Source: an uncultured Roseburia sp. (GTDB lineage: Bacteria > Bacillota > Clostridia > Lachnospirales > Lachnospiraceae). From it: a DNA stretch of 34,687 bases. Positions 16,316 to 24,597 of this stretch are shown one piece after another. Numbering within the stretch: the stretch's first letter is position 1; every line of letters begins with the position of its first letter. Location of the stretch: contig CANOCV010000032.1 of the NCBI GenBank assembly GCA_947564465.1, forward strand, positions 1 to 34,687, read 5' to 3'. The notes below the pieces were generated by a model. The model was not told the DNA's origin. It saw only the letters and a list, made by a program, of their open reading frames with translations, and did not search any database. The position numbers and the translations under genes are program-made.

Positions 16316-16821
16316 TTATTCTCCTCTTTCCAGTGTTTATCTTTGTGATTTCTTAATGTTCTCTCAAAATCTGCATTTACTTTTTCAAGCAGGGACAGCA
16401 GTTGATTTTTTTCATCCCCGGACAGACAGGAAAACATTTGCTCGTGACGGCGGATTCGCTGTTCTCTGGCTTCGGCCGCTAACGCTTTTCCCTCTTCCGT
16501 AAGCTCGATATCTACTGTTCTACGATCCGTTTCGTTTGGAGTTCGACTGATGCAGCCTGCGCTTTCCAGTTTTGCAATCACTTCGCTGGCAGACCCCGGC
16601 TGTATTCCCAAACGCTCTGTAAGCTCACGCTGGGCAATACTGCCTCCAATCTCGTCCAAAACAATCAAAACGCGTTTTTGGCTGCCCTTACCCTCATACA
16701 GAAAACGCATCGTATGACTTATGTCACGTAAATTGATAATAAGCTTGTCGTTTATATTCGCGGCATTATAATGTGCCTCACACCTTACAGTGTGTTCGTT
16801 CTTTTTCCTGTGGCCTCTCAT
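16312..16821 (-). CDS. MarR-family repressor of the adjacent ABC exporter
   Basis: 169 residues. A winged-helix DNA-binding core (LIVLDEIGGSIAQRELTERL, then GIQPGSASEVIAKLESAGCI as recognition region, and wing RTPNETDRRTVDIELTEEG) is flanked by dimerisation helices. ATG at 16821 lies after AGGGAGG. It heads the exporter operon (4-bp overlap). A perfect inverted repeat covers its promoter, so it very probably represses itself and the exporter until a ligand releases it. The ligand is unknown. Confidence 0.9.
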   Translation of the reverse strand: MRGHRKKNEHTVRCEAHYNAANINDKLIINLRDISHTMRFLYEGKGSQKRVLIVLDEIGGSIAQRELTERLGIQPGSASEVIAKLESAGCISRTPNETDRRTVDIELTEEGKALAAEAREQRIRRHEQMFSCLSGDEKNQLLSLLEKVNADFERTLRNHKDKHWKEENK

Positions 16822-16848
16822 ATTATCATTTCCTCCCTTTAATATTTC

Positions 16849-16894
16849 GGTACCTTGATATTATACTCCCGAAACGCAAAAATATCAAGGTACC
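16849..16894 (-). promoter_or_regulatory. MarR operon promoter with perfect 14-bp inverted-repeat operator
   Basis: GGTACCTTGATATT (16849-16862) and AATATCAAGGTACC (16881-16894) are perfect inverted copies. On the minus strand TTGATA (complement of 16883-16888), 17-bp spacer, TATAAT (complement of 16860-16865) form a near-consensus promoter. One operator arm covers the -35 and the other the -10, so bound repressor would block polymerase. Sequence is direct; repressor identity is inferred from adjacency. Confidence 0.8.
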
Positions 16895-16988
16895 TTACAT
16901 ATAAAGGCGTAAATTTATCTTCTATGTCCCCGCAATCATTCCCCCTGCAAGCGTGAATCATTACGCTTCCACATTTTTTCATCATTCT

Positions 16989-19493
16989 CTAACGCAATCT
17001 CTCCACAACACTTTTTCTGCAAATACTCCTCTGTGTAAAATAAGGAACAAAAACGGTTATCAGCAATAGTATTGGCATGCACACTAGCGTTGGCACCACT
17101 GTAAAATGAATAGAGAAATAAGAATTACTCATCATAATGCCCAATCCAACACCTCCCACAAGACTCCCAATCGTAAGTGTAAGAAACAAAGTGAATATCA
17201 TATACACCATCCCCTCATAAATCTGCATTCGGATCATCTGTTGATTTGTCATTCCGATACTCTGTAATACGGCCTGTTCTCTGCGGCGCTCTAAGATCGA
17301 TGTGATGATTGTATTGATAAAATTTGTTATACCAATCACTGCCAACAAAGCGCTGAGTATCATACCGGTAAGCCGGAACGCTTTTCTTGTGCCTTCATAC
17401 TCTTTCGCCAAAGTATCCCTAGACTGATACTGCATGTTATCTGAATTGCTATCACAATACTTCCGCAAAAATATCTCTGTTTCTTGTTCTGCCATACTCG
17501 ACACATCGACGACCGTAAGCATTGGTGCCTTCGACGCAACATTAGACAAAAACACATCCCCTGACAAATAAAAATCTGACTGCACGGTATGATAATGGCG
17601 AATGGATATGTAATATGGAATATCCGCAACCGCTAACACCTCATAACTGTTTATACTACCATCCTCACTTTCTACATTCACAATATCTCCTATATCATAA
17701 CCGCATATTCCGCTTTCCGCATCATAAGAGCCTACAACCACATAGTTTCCTGTCATAAGCTTTTCTTTATCGATTTTACCCTTTCTGACAATAAGTTGAT
17801 CCCACACATCATAATCCAAACCATAAATATGCCGCATAATGGTTCCCGTATCAATTTCATTGCGTATATCCGATAATTCCGCTGAATCTATGTTCGAGTC
17901 ACCTTCCAATAATGCCAAGATTCCACTCATCTTGTCATCCACCGCCACTGCAGATTCATAAAAATATATATTAGAAAGACTCTCTATTCCTTCCACCCCC
18001 TCTAATTCTTTAAGAAACCTGCCACTTATAGTATTCTGACTTTCATACTCCTGGTATGTACTAAAATATGCTGTATCCGCAATAGCAAAATCATTTCCTA
18101 TCACATCTTTCAGATACTTATCCATATCAAAACTATTCGACAGTGAATAAGCTATATTTAAAATTATCAACCCCAACGACAGAGAAATGATCACAAGCCA
18201 CACTTTTTTCTTATTCCGCAATACATTCCCCCACGCCATCCACCCCAAATGGATACCCCTGCTTCTCTTAAATTCCCTTCCCAGTTCCACAACACCATCT
18301 ACTGTACGAATCGCTTCCATCGGACTAACCTTTGCAGCAAGAGAGGAAGGTCTGATACAGCTGACCAATACCGTAATGACAGAAAATACTGCCGCCAAAA
18401 GAAACACCAAGGGGTGCATACATACCTTTACCGTATCAGCACTCGTAATAGTCATTAAAATTGGCACAATAACTTTTCCAAACAACGCCCCAAGCAAAAT
18501 TCCAATTATAATTCCCGGAATGCAAAGCCATAACGCCTGCCTCCGCACCAGCTGTCGTATCTGTTTTCTTGTTGTCCCAATTATTTTTAATAACCCGTAA
18601 TATTGAATATCTCTTGTAATTCCAATATAAAATATGTTAGAAATAATAAGATATCCGCAGGCAATAATCATCGCAATTATAAAAGTCGTTCCTAAAACCG
18701 TCTTTATATTCAGCAGATCACGTCCTCCCATATACGCCCAATTGACACCATATAAAATTTCATCTTCACTGTATCCGCAATCCTCCAGTACATTTCTCAT
18801 TTTGCTCTCAAGAAACCATGAATTGTAGAATTTAACATCTGCATTAATTTTCCCTGTAAAATCATAGCTGTCCGATGGAATGTAGGTTCGCAATTGCTCC
18901 TCAACATACTCACGACATACCCAAACCTGACTTGCAAAAGCCGAAATATCCCCCTTCCAAAAGCCCGTCAAAACGAACTTCTCATGATACCGCTTCCCCG
19001 CCAAAGAATAGCTTAATGTTACTGTTTCTCCCAAATCTGCCGGTATCCCTAACCTTTCCAATACGAGCGTGTCCATGGCAATCTCATTATACTGCTGCGG
19101 CATTCGTCCGGTAGTTGGAAACGCAAACATCATCTGTGCCTCCAGCTCATCATTTGCATAACGAATTTCTGTCTGACGCGTCCCAAGCTCCTCATTGTCC
19201 GCAACTGCAAGGACTACTGAATATGAAATCTCCTTAATACTCTTATGCATTTTCAAATGCTCATATTGTTCCTCTGAAATACTCTTAAAACAGCCGTGTG
19301 CATTTCCTCCTGTCTGTCGCATTGTACTCTCTTCCACAGACTTTATCATACTATTTATTGTCGCAAACATTCCGGTGAACATAACCGTAGTCAACACAAT
19401 TGCAATCACTGCAAACAAATTCCTCATTCGATTATTCTGAAATGTATTCTTCGCCAATGCTTGTATCGTCTTCCCGCTGTTTACTTTAATCAT
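16989..19493 (-). CDS. FtsX/MacB-like ABC transporter permease
   Basis: 834 residues. The ATG at 19493 (MIKVNSGK) is preferred over the GTG at 19502 because AGGTGG lies just upstream. TM1 (about 25-45) is followed by an extracellular region of some 230 residues, three TM helices with the FtsX pattern (about 270-370), a second copy with TM near 430, another extracellular part, and three C-terminal TM helices. This is the duplicated FtsX plan of clostridial permeases that pair with LolD-type ATPases. It overlaps the ATPase stop by 8 nt. With the two-component genes upstream it probably forms a peptide-sensing or peptide-export module; the substrate is not visible. Confidence 0.88.
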   Translation of the reverse strand: MIKVNSGKTIQALAKNTFQNNRMRNLFAVIAIVLTTVMFTGMFATINSMIKSVEESTMRQTGGNAHGCFKSISEEQYEHLKMHKSIKEISYSVVLAVADNEELGTRQTEIRYANDELEAQMMFAFPTTGRMPQQYNEIAMDTLVLERLGIPADLGETVTLSYSLAGKRYHEKFVLTGFWKGDISAFASQVWVCREYVEEQLRTYIPSDSYDFTGKINADVKFYNSWFLESKMRNVLEDCGYSEDEILYGVNWAYMGGRDLLNIKTVLGTTFIIAMIIACGYLIISNIFYIGITRDIQYYGLLKIIGTTRKQIRQLVRRQALWLCIPGIIIGILLGALFGKVIVPILMTITSADTVKVCMHPLVFLLAAVFSVITVLVSCIRPSSLAAKVSPMEAIRTVDGVVELGREFKRSRGIHLGWMAWGNVLRNKKKVWLVIISLSLGLIILNIAYSLSNSFDMDKYLKDVIGNDFAIADTAYFSTYQEYESQNTISGRFLKELEGVEGIESLSNIYFYESAVAVDDKMSGILALLEGDSNIDSAELSDIRNEIDTGTIMRHIYGLDYDVWDQLIVRKGKIDKEKLMTGNYVVVGSYDAESGICGYDIGDIVNVESEDGSINSYEVLAVADIPYYISIRHYHTVQSDFYLSGDVFLSNVASKAPMLTVVDVSSMAEQETEIFLRKYCDSNSDNMQYQSRDTLAKEYEGTRKAFRLTGMILSALLAVIGITNFINTIITSILERRREQAVLQSIGMTNQQMIRMQIYEGMVYMIFTLFLTLTIGSLVGGVGLGIMMSNSYFSIHFTVVPTLVCMPILLLITVFVPYFTQRSICRKSVVERLR

Positions 19494-20163
19494 TGCCGCC
19501 ACCTACGATCTTTCCATCCTCAATACGGATAATGCGATTTGCCAATTGTGCAATACTCTCATTATGAGTAATCATAACAATTGTCTGCTTAAACCGCTGA
19601 CTTGTAATTTTAAGCAGCCCTAATACGTCCTGACTGGTCCTGCTGTCCAAATTACCCGTTGGCTCATCGGCTAAAATAATTGCCGGCTTGCTTGCCAGAG
19701 CTCTCGCTATCGCAACTCTTTGTTGTTGACCGCCCGACAAATTACCTGGCAGACTATGAATCTTTTTTTCCAAACCCAGCACTTGGATAACTTCCTTCAC
19801 ATAAGCTTCATCCGGTTTATTTCCATCCAATCCTATCTGCAAAACAATATTATCGTATACGTTCATTGTCGGTATAAGATTAAAATTCTGAAAAACGAAC
19901 CCTATTTTTCTTCTTCGAAAAATGGTCAATTCATCATCACTTAAGGTAAAAATGGCTTTACCATCAACATATACATTACCGGAACTTGGACGATCTAAGC
20001 CCCCCAATATATGAAGCAATGTAGATTTACCGCTTCCCGATGTTCCTACAACAGTAATAAATTCTCCGCTTTGAACTTTCAGATTCACTCCGTCCAATGC
20101 CTGAACCACTGCCGTCCCATGTCCATATACCTTGCTTACATTCTGCGCTTCCAATATAATCAT
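19486..20163 (-). CDS. LolD/MacB-type ABC transporter ATPase
   Basis: 225 residues, the usual length. Walker A GTSGSGKS (40-47), Q-loop FQNFNLIPTM, signature LSGGQQQRVA (about 142), Walker B AIILADEPTGNLD (about 161), H-loop ITHN. ATG at 20163 follows AGAGGTAAGA. The pattern is that of ATPases paired with FtsX-type permeases, and the permease gene overlaps it. An AT-rich hairpin lies 20 nt before the start. Confidence 0.93.
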   Translation of the reverse strand: MIILEAQNVSKVYGHGTAVVQALDGVNLKVQSGEFITVVGTSGSGKSTLLHILGGLDRPSSGNVYVDGKAIFTLSDDELTIFRRRKIGFVFQNFNLIPTMNVYDNIVLQIGLDGNKPDEAYVKEVIQVLGLEKKIHSLPGNLSGGQQQRVAIARALASKPAIILADEPTGNLDSRTSQDVLGLLKITSQRFKQTIVMITHNESIAQLANRIIRIEDGKIVGGGND

Positions 20164-20180
20164 TTCTCTTACCTCTTTTC

Positions 20181-20216
20181 AAAAATAGCCAATATTATAT
20201 TTCTATAATATTGACT
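20181..20216 (-). terminator. AT-rich hairpin with T run before the ABC ATPase
   Basis: A 13-bp stem (complements of 20204-20216 and 20187-20199, two wobbles counted) with a 4-nt loop is followed on the minus strand by ATTTTTG. It could end the regulator/kinase transcript, or act as an attenuator in a longer one, because the ATPase start is only about 20 nt further on. I find no convincing promoter between it and the ATPase gene. Confidence 0.5.
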
Positions 20217-20280
20217 ATACAGAAACAATCTTTCCAACTTATTTCAACAGTACAAAAACATATTTCAATTTTGTAAGATT

Positions 20281-21129
20281 TTAATCTCGGATTGGCAAAA
20301 AAACAGAAGTCACCGTCCCATGTCCCACTTCTGACTCAATTGCAACATATCCTCCTTCCTGCGTGATAATTTCCCTTGTCAGATACAAACCCAAGCCCAC
20401 TCCCTCTGTCTCACACACAGATGCAGAACGATAAAATCGTAAAAAGACCTTTGTCTGCTCCTCTTTCTCAATTCCTATCCCCGTATCTACAACATCTATC
20501 CTGCAAAACATAGTATAAGATATTAACCTGATACAAACCTTTGATTTCGGATTAGAATATTTTATGGCATTGTCTACAATATTAAATAATGCTTCTGTCG
20601 TCCACTTTAAATCATAACTTACATAAATATCTTCTTTCGACTCTATGCACAAATCTATCCCCAGCTTCTGTGCTTTCGGGCGTGCAAGAATACATACCTC
20701 TTTCAATAAACGCTGTATAGATTGTACCTTAGGTTTTACCGTAATAATTCCATGCTCAAGCCTTGATATCTTCATTAAAGATTTGATCAGGAAATTCAGC
20801 TTATCAATTTGCTCTGTTAAAGCTGCCGTATACTGCAGCTGTTGCTCAGTCAGACTGCTTTCCTTCAATAGATCCAAGTATAACATTAGGTTAGATATTG
20901 GTGTCTTGGTCTGATGCGAAATGTCCGATATCAATTCATTCACTCTAAGCGTCTCCTCTTCCAGTTCCCTGCTCCGCATATGGTTGGTTTGAAGATATTT
21001 AACCATTTTTGTCTCAAGCGCAGACATTTTCGTCTCATCAAAATATGTTTCTATCGGTTCCCCACTTATTGCATGATCCAACATTTGATTTAGACGATCC
21101 ATAATTTTAGATACTCGCCACAGATTCAT
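20281..21129 (-). CDS. Cytosolic histidine kinase
   Basis: 282 residues. DHp motif ISDISHQTKTPISNL puts the phosphorylated His at about 72. The ATPase part has an N box (NIVDNAIKYSNP), G1 (DTGIGI) and G2 (GVGLGLYL). Unusually there is no membrane helix: the protein opens with about 60 charged residues that lead straight into the DHp domain. ATG at 21129 follows GGGAGG at 8 nt and directly abuts the regulator stop. It may sense a cytosolic cue or the neighbouring FtsX permease. Confidence 0.88.
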   Translation of the reverse strand: MNLWRVSKIMDRLNQMLDHAISGEPIETYFDETKMSALETKMVKYLQTNHMRSRELEEETLRVNELISDISHQTKTPISNLMLYLDLLKESSLTEQQLQYTAALTEQIDKLNFLIKSLMKISRLEHGIITVKPKVQSIQRLLKEVCILARPKAQKLGIDLCIESKEDIYVSYDLKWTTEALFNIVDNAIKYSNPKSKVCIRLISYTMFCRIDVVDTGIGIEKEEQTKVFLRFYRSASVCETEGVGLGLYLTREIITQEGGYVAIESEVGHGTVTSVFLPIRD

Positions 21130-21825
21130 TTACTTTGCCTCCCACATATAACCCACGCCATAAACTGTCTTTATATATCTGGGATTCACAGAATCGGTCT
21201 CCAGCTTATCCCTCAGCCTCTTCACGGAAACAGACAATGCATTTTCATTTACATACTCTGCTTCATTTGTCCACACATAATCAATCAACTGACTTCTCGT
21301 CAATGTGATGCCTCTATTTGTAATCAATATTCTCAATAATTTCTGTTCCGTTATACTTAAGTCTATTTTCTCTTCACCTTTGAAAAATTCCATCCGCTCA
21401 AAATTCAGACTAATATCATCCTGAATATACGTTGTTCCAACAATCTCCCCACATATTTGTTCCCTCTCCTGTCTGCGCAATTGTGTCTTTACTCTGGCTC
21501 GCAGCACGGCCAAGCTAAACGGCTTCGTAATATAGTCATCTGCCCCCATTTCCAATCCCATTACAATATCCGTTTCCAGATCATTAGCCGTTAAAAGTAT
21601 AATCGGTATCATAGATTCTTCCTTAACTTCTTTCATAAAATCCAGTCCACAGCCATCCGGAAGATTAACATCTAAAACGATCAAATGGTATGTATTTTTC
21701 GCAAGGCATTGTTTTGCAGTTTTGATATCAAAACACTGTTCAATTGCTATTTCCTCTCCTCCCAACGCAAAAGAAATACCATTAGACAACGCTTTATCAT
21801 CTTCAATTATCAGTATATTTTTCAT
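21130..21825 (-). CDS. OmpR-family response regulator
   Basis: 231 residues. Receiver with IEDD (7-10), phosphoacceptor Asp52 (LIVLDVNLPDGCG) and Lys in TKPF; winged helix with VNENALSVSVKRLRDKLE and VYGVGYMW. ATG at 21825 follows AAAGGGG. A good promoter lies about 85-115 bp upstream. It is followed immediately by its kinase and then by the LolD/FtsX transporter, which is its likely target. Confidence 0.92.
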   Translation of the reverse strand: MKNILIIEDDKALSNGISFALGGEEIAIEQCFDIKTAKQCLAKNTYHLIVLDVNLPDGCGLDFMKEVKEESMIPIILLTANDLETDIVMGLEMGADDYITKPFSLAVLRARVKTQLRRQEREQICGEIVGTTYIQDDISLNFERMEFFKGEEKIDLSITEQKLLRILITNRGITLTRSQLIDYVWTNEAEYVNENALSVSVKRLRDKLETDSVNPRYIKTVYGVGYMWEAK

Positions 21826-21909
21826 TTATAGAACCCCTTTCCGACTATGAACCTGTTCTGTGATAACGACTCTCTTTGCACATATATAGCGACCGATTTA
21901 TATGTGTTT

Positions 21910-21938
21910 ATAATATTCCTTATACTAAACAATATCAA
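21910..21938 (-). promoter_or_regulatory. Promoter of the regulator/kinase operon
   Basis: Minus strand TTGATA (complement of 21933-21938), 17-bp spacer, TATTAT (complement of 21910-21915). Confidence 0.6.
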
Positions 21939-21977
21939 TAAGTTTCGCAAACAGGCTACATAAATTTGGGGAACAAA

Positions 21978-22026
21978 GAATCCGGCTCTGCCGGATTCCC
22001 CGCCTGCGGCGGGCCGCATATGCGGC
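21978..22026. repeat. Three consecutive GC-rich hairpins
   Basis: Back to back: GAATCCGGC/GCCGGATTC (21978-21998, 3-nt loop), CCCGCC/GGCGGG (21999-22013, 3-nt loop) and GCCGCATATGCGGC (22013-22026), followed by ATTTTT. The last could end a plus-strand transcript, but no plus-strand gene precedes it. GC content stands out sharply from the AT-rich promoter region next to it. Confidence 0.6.
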
Positions 22027-22066
22027 ATTTTTCCTCTCCGCCGCAGTGCGATCCTGCCCGGAGGGC

Positions 22067-22137
22067 TTTTTATATCATAGGAAAGTCATAGACTTTAACA
22101 CTTCACAGTAACAAGGTCTTTCCTATAATATAAAAAA
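22067..22137. repeat. Stem-loop repeat family, copy A
   Basis: Arms TTTTATATCATAGGAAA (22068-22084) and TTTCCTATAATATAAAA (22119-22135), one mismatch, around a 34-nt interior (22085-22118) that contains TAGACTTTAACACTTCACAG. The same interior length and core recur in copies B, C and D. It directly abuts a minus-strand terminator at 22138. Confidence 0.8.
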
Positions 22138-22170
22138 GAGAACCCGTTACCGGCTGCGTAACGGGTTCTC
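22131..22170 (-). terminator. Terminator of the GntR/ABC operon
   Basis: A perfect 13-bp stem (GAGAACCCGTTAC at 22138-22150 with GTAACGGGTTCTC at 22158-22170), 7-nt loop. On the minus strand it is followed by TTTTTTATA, which is also the edge of repeat copy A. It lies about 80 nt after the permease stop. Confidence 0.85.
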
Positions 22171-22251
22171 AGGGGAGATTATGAAAAAATTTTGTAATCA
22201 CTTTCTTAAGTGATGCATTTATAATATATGGAAAATGTGATTCCTTTTTGT

Positions 22252-23199
22252 TTAAAACTTGAACATTCTGTGAACCCCATTTCTCATCTTACGATGCGGC
22301 AAAACCTCACGGTATGCCATGCCCAGACTAAACCATACCGACACCAGCGCAAATACCGCGACCAAATACACCCAACAATTTCGGATGCCGCTCCCCGTCC
22401 TGACCATATCATACACTCCCCGTCCGCCGATCCGCTCTGATAGATTCCAGATCCATTCGTCCAGAAAAAAAAATGCAATACAGAATGCAAACTCTACAAT
22501 CGTTCCTGCCCTTTCCTTCCAACAACGAAGCGCCATGATCAGAATAATTCCCCCGTAAGGCATCAAACAAACGATAAGATCTCCCTTTGTTTCTCCCGTG
22601 CAAAATACAAGTATTGTCACTATCTGAATCAGGCAGAATACACCAAGCAGCATTGTCATATATCTTTGAACACGTTTCCGCTTTTCCATAAAAAGCAGCG
22701 GGATCAAACCGATCAAGTATAAAATTAAACATGAAAATAAATATAGATTTGCAGTGAAATTTTCCGATTTCGCGAGCATATCCAAAACCCCTGTACCATA
22801 CTGCCAAACACCAAATATGCTTATGCCAACCATAATCAAGAAAACTTCCGCCACATAGAAAAACATATTTCTTGTAAAATACTCTTTCGCACTGATTGGC
22901 AGCAGATACGCCACAGATTTCTTCGGCCTGCTATTAGCCGCAGTAACGGCAGTTCCTACAATCACTCCCGAAACTGCAGACACAATATAGAAATCAAGTC
23001 CCTCCTCGACACCCTCTCCGAAAATTCCAAGTAAGGCGAACAATGAAAAAAAGAAGAGATCCACAAACAACCTGATATATTCAAATTTCAGATCCGCCAG
23101 TCCCGAAATCCGATTCCATGCCTTCGTCTTGGTATACTTCCGGTAACGATAAACCTTCCCTCTGCTATCAACATACTTATCATCCGTTATATATCGCAT
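22252..23199 (-). CDS. ABC-2-like membrane permease of the GntR operon
   Basis: 315 residues with about six membrane helices: near 55-75, 82-100, 118-140, 155-175, 188-210 and 215-235, then a pair near the C-terminus. It has a charged N-terminal 45 residues. No firm motif is visible. ATG at 23199 follows AAGGAGGAAGG, which belongs to a partial copy of the 88-bp repeat. It starts directly after the stop of the ABC ATPase, so it is its membrane partner in a YtrAB-like module. Such modules often answer cell-wall antibiotics; the substrate here is unknown. Confidence 0.8.
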   Translation of the reverse strand: MRYITDDKYVDSRGKVYRYRKYTKTKAWNRISGLADLKFEYIRLFVDLFFFSLFALLGIFGEGVEEGLDFYIVSAVSGVIVGTAVTAANSRPKKSVAYLLPISAKEYFTRNMFFYVAEVFLIMVGISIFGVWQYGTGVLDMLAKSENFTANLYLFSCLILYLIGLIPLLFMEKRKRVQRYMTMLLGVFCLIQIVTILVFCTGETKGDLIVCLMPYGGIILIMALRCWKERAGTIVEFAFCIAFFFLDEWIWNLSERIGGRGVYDMVRTGSGIRNCWVYLVAVFALVSVWFSLGMAYREVLPHRKMRNGVHRMFKF

Positions 23200-23949
23200 T
23201 TACCTTCCTCCTTTATTTGGCAGTGTCCCCTCACCTATGATATCCAGCATGATTGTTTCTATGTCGGGCAGCCCTCTGCCGCTGTATTGATAGCGGCTTT
23301 GCAGCATCTCCTTTGACTCGTTCATAATCACACGCCCCTTCTCCAACATCACAATATAATCTGCAATTTTGTCAAGATCGCTTGTAATATGCGTTGAAAA
23401 TAAAATACTGTGGTCTTCCTGCTGCATAAATTCATATAACAAATCCAACATCTCGTTTCTGGAAACCGGATCGACACCTGTGGTCGGCTCATCTAAAATC
23501 AATGTCTTTGGCCGTCTTGCCAAAACAAAAATCATAAGAAATTTTCGCAGCATTCCGCTGGAATATTGGTTGATCGTCATATTCGCATCAATCTCCATCC
23601 TTTGCATATTGTCCACGAAATACTTGAAATCAAAATCGGGATACCATGGATAAATGCTCTCAACGAGTACTCTCGGCGATGTCATATTGTTGAACCACGG
23701 TTCCGCAAACACAACGCCCAAATCCTGCTTTATCTGCTTTTCATTCTCCCATATAGACATGCCGTCATATGTAATTGTGCCGCTCCCCGTCTCCGTCACT
23801 CCCGCAATTGCCTCAATCAATGTCGTCTTCCCCGCGCCGTTGCGCCCCACAAGTCCCACAACACAGCCCTTGGGAACCTCCATGCTGACATTGTTCATTT
23901 CGAAATGATCCCGTCTGACATTTAATCCCCTTACCTCAATCGCATTCAT
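23200..23949 (-). CDS. ABC transporter ATPase of a GntR/YtrA-type operon
   Basis: 249 residues. Walker A GRNGAGKT (about 35-42), a weak signature (NQYSSGMLRKF), Walker B LILDEPTTGVD and H-loop STHITSD. This is the drug-export (YtrB/CcmA-like) ATPase type, whose signature is often reduced to SSGM. ATG at 23949 follows AAAGGAGG, carried by copy 1 of the tandem repeat. Its last residues (GEGTLPNKGGR) are encoded by a further partial copy of that repeat, which also supplies the next gene's ribosome binding site. Confidence 0.92.
   Translation of the reverse strand: MNAIEVRGLNVRRDHFEMNNVSMEVPKGCVVGLVGRNGAGKTTLIEAIAGVTETGSGTITYDGMSIWENEKQIKQDLGVVFAEPWFNNMTSPRVLVESIYPWYPDFDFKYFVDNMQRMEIDANMTINQYSSGMLRKFLMIFVLARRPKTLILDEPTTGVDPVSRNEMLDLLYEFMQQEDHSILFSTHITSDLDKIADYIVMLEKGRVIMNESKEMLQSRYQYSGRGLPDIETIMLDIIGEGTLPNKGGR
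23204..23235. repeat. Fourth, partial copy of the 88-bp repeat
   Basis: CTTCCTCCTTTATTTGGCAG and the following GTGTCCCCTCACC align with the first 33 bases of the 88-bp unit (CTTCCTCCTTTTATTCGGTA, GTGCCCCCTCTCC). It encodes the ATPase tail and the ribosome binding site of the permease. Confidence 0.6.
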
Positions 23950-23952
23950 TGT

Positions 23953-24225
23953 CTTCCTCCTTTTATTCGGTAGCGCCCCCTCCCCTTACGGCTCGGCGGC
24001 ATTTCGGCGGAAGGCATTTATTAAAATGCTCCGCTTTTGCCTTCCTCCTTTTATTCGGTAGTGCCCCCTCTCCTGACGGCTCGGCGGCATTTCGGCGGAA
24101 GGCATTTATTAAAATGCTCCCCTTTTGCCTTCCTCCTAATAATTCGGTAGCGCCCCCTCTCCTGACGGCTCGGCGGCATTTCGGCGGAAGGCATTTATAA
24201 AAATGCTCCGCTTTTGCCTTCCTCC
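23953..24225. repeat. Three tandem copies of an 88-bp unit between gntR and the ABC ATPase
   Basis: Units begin with CTTCCTCC at 23953, 24041 and 24129 (a fourth start at 24218), with periods of 88, 88 and 89 bp and only a few differences. Read on the minus strand each unit carries AAGGAGGAAGG (a full ribosome binding site), the end of the GntR coding sequence with a stop (GGAGCATTTT-ATAA type), and a GC-rich hairpin-prone stretch (TTCCGCCGAAATGCCGCCGA). The gntR 3' end lies in the third unit and the ATPase ribosome binding site in the first, so the whole intercistronic junction has been tandemly duplicated. Confidence 0.9.
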
Positions 24226-24578
24226 TCCAATATCTCATGTATTTCTTCCAGCGTAAGTCCCGCCTCCCTTCCGGCAGTAATAAGCTGCTGTGCCTGTTTA
24301 CGAAAATCACTGCACCTTTTCTCACGCAGAAGCTCCCTGTCCAGCTCGGCTACATAGACGCCTTTTCCCTGTCTGGATACCAAAATATTTTCATTACACA
24401 AGTCGTCATAGGCGCGCTTGGCTGTTATGATTCCAATCCTTAATTCCCTTGCAAGCGCCCGGATGGATAAAAGCTGCTCGCCCGCTTTTAATTCTCCCGA
24501 AAAAATCTGTTGCCGTATTTGCTGTTCAATCTGCTCATAAATCGGCGTCTGCGATGTCTGTGATACTTTTATTTTCAT
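24195..24578 (-). CDS. GntR-family regulator, YtrA type
   Basis: 127 residues. A winged-helix GntR domain (TPIYEQIEQQIRQQIFSGEL, then LLSIRALARELRIGIITAKR and GKGVYVAE) is followed by a short helical tail of about 45 residues instead of a large ligand domain, which is the YtrA subfamily plan. ATG at 24578 follows AGAGGGAACAGG. It heads the operon with the ABC ATPase and permease. A perfect 12-bp inverted repeat overlaps its promoter. Its last ten codons lie in the tandem repeat. Confidence 0.9.
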   Translation of the reverse strand: MKIKVSQTSQTPIYEQIEQQIRQQIFSGELKAGEQLLSIRALARELRIGIITAKRAYDDLCNENILVSRQGKGVYVAELDRELLREKRCSDFRKQAQQLITAGREAGLTLEEIHEILEEEGKSGAFL

Positions 24579-24597
24579 CCTGTTCCCTCTTTATCGA

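Noticed and set aside
16912..16988. Possible terminator GCAAGCGT/ACGCTT after the FtsX permease gene
   Set aside because: The stem is only about six base pairs and no T run follows on the minus strand.
21822..22028. 68-codon minus-strand ORF upstream of the OmpR regulator
   Set aside because: It covers the regulator's promoter and the triple hairpin and overlaps the regulator's start without coupling signals; it is non-coding repeat and promoter sequence.
23963..24325. 120-codon minus-strand ORF across the tandem repeats
   Set aside because: It is an out-of-frame reading of the 88-bp repeat (period of 88 changes frame each copy), starts inside gntR and has no ribosome binding site.
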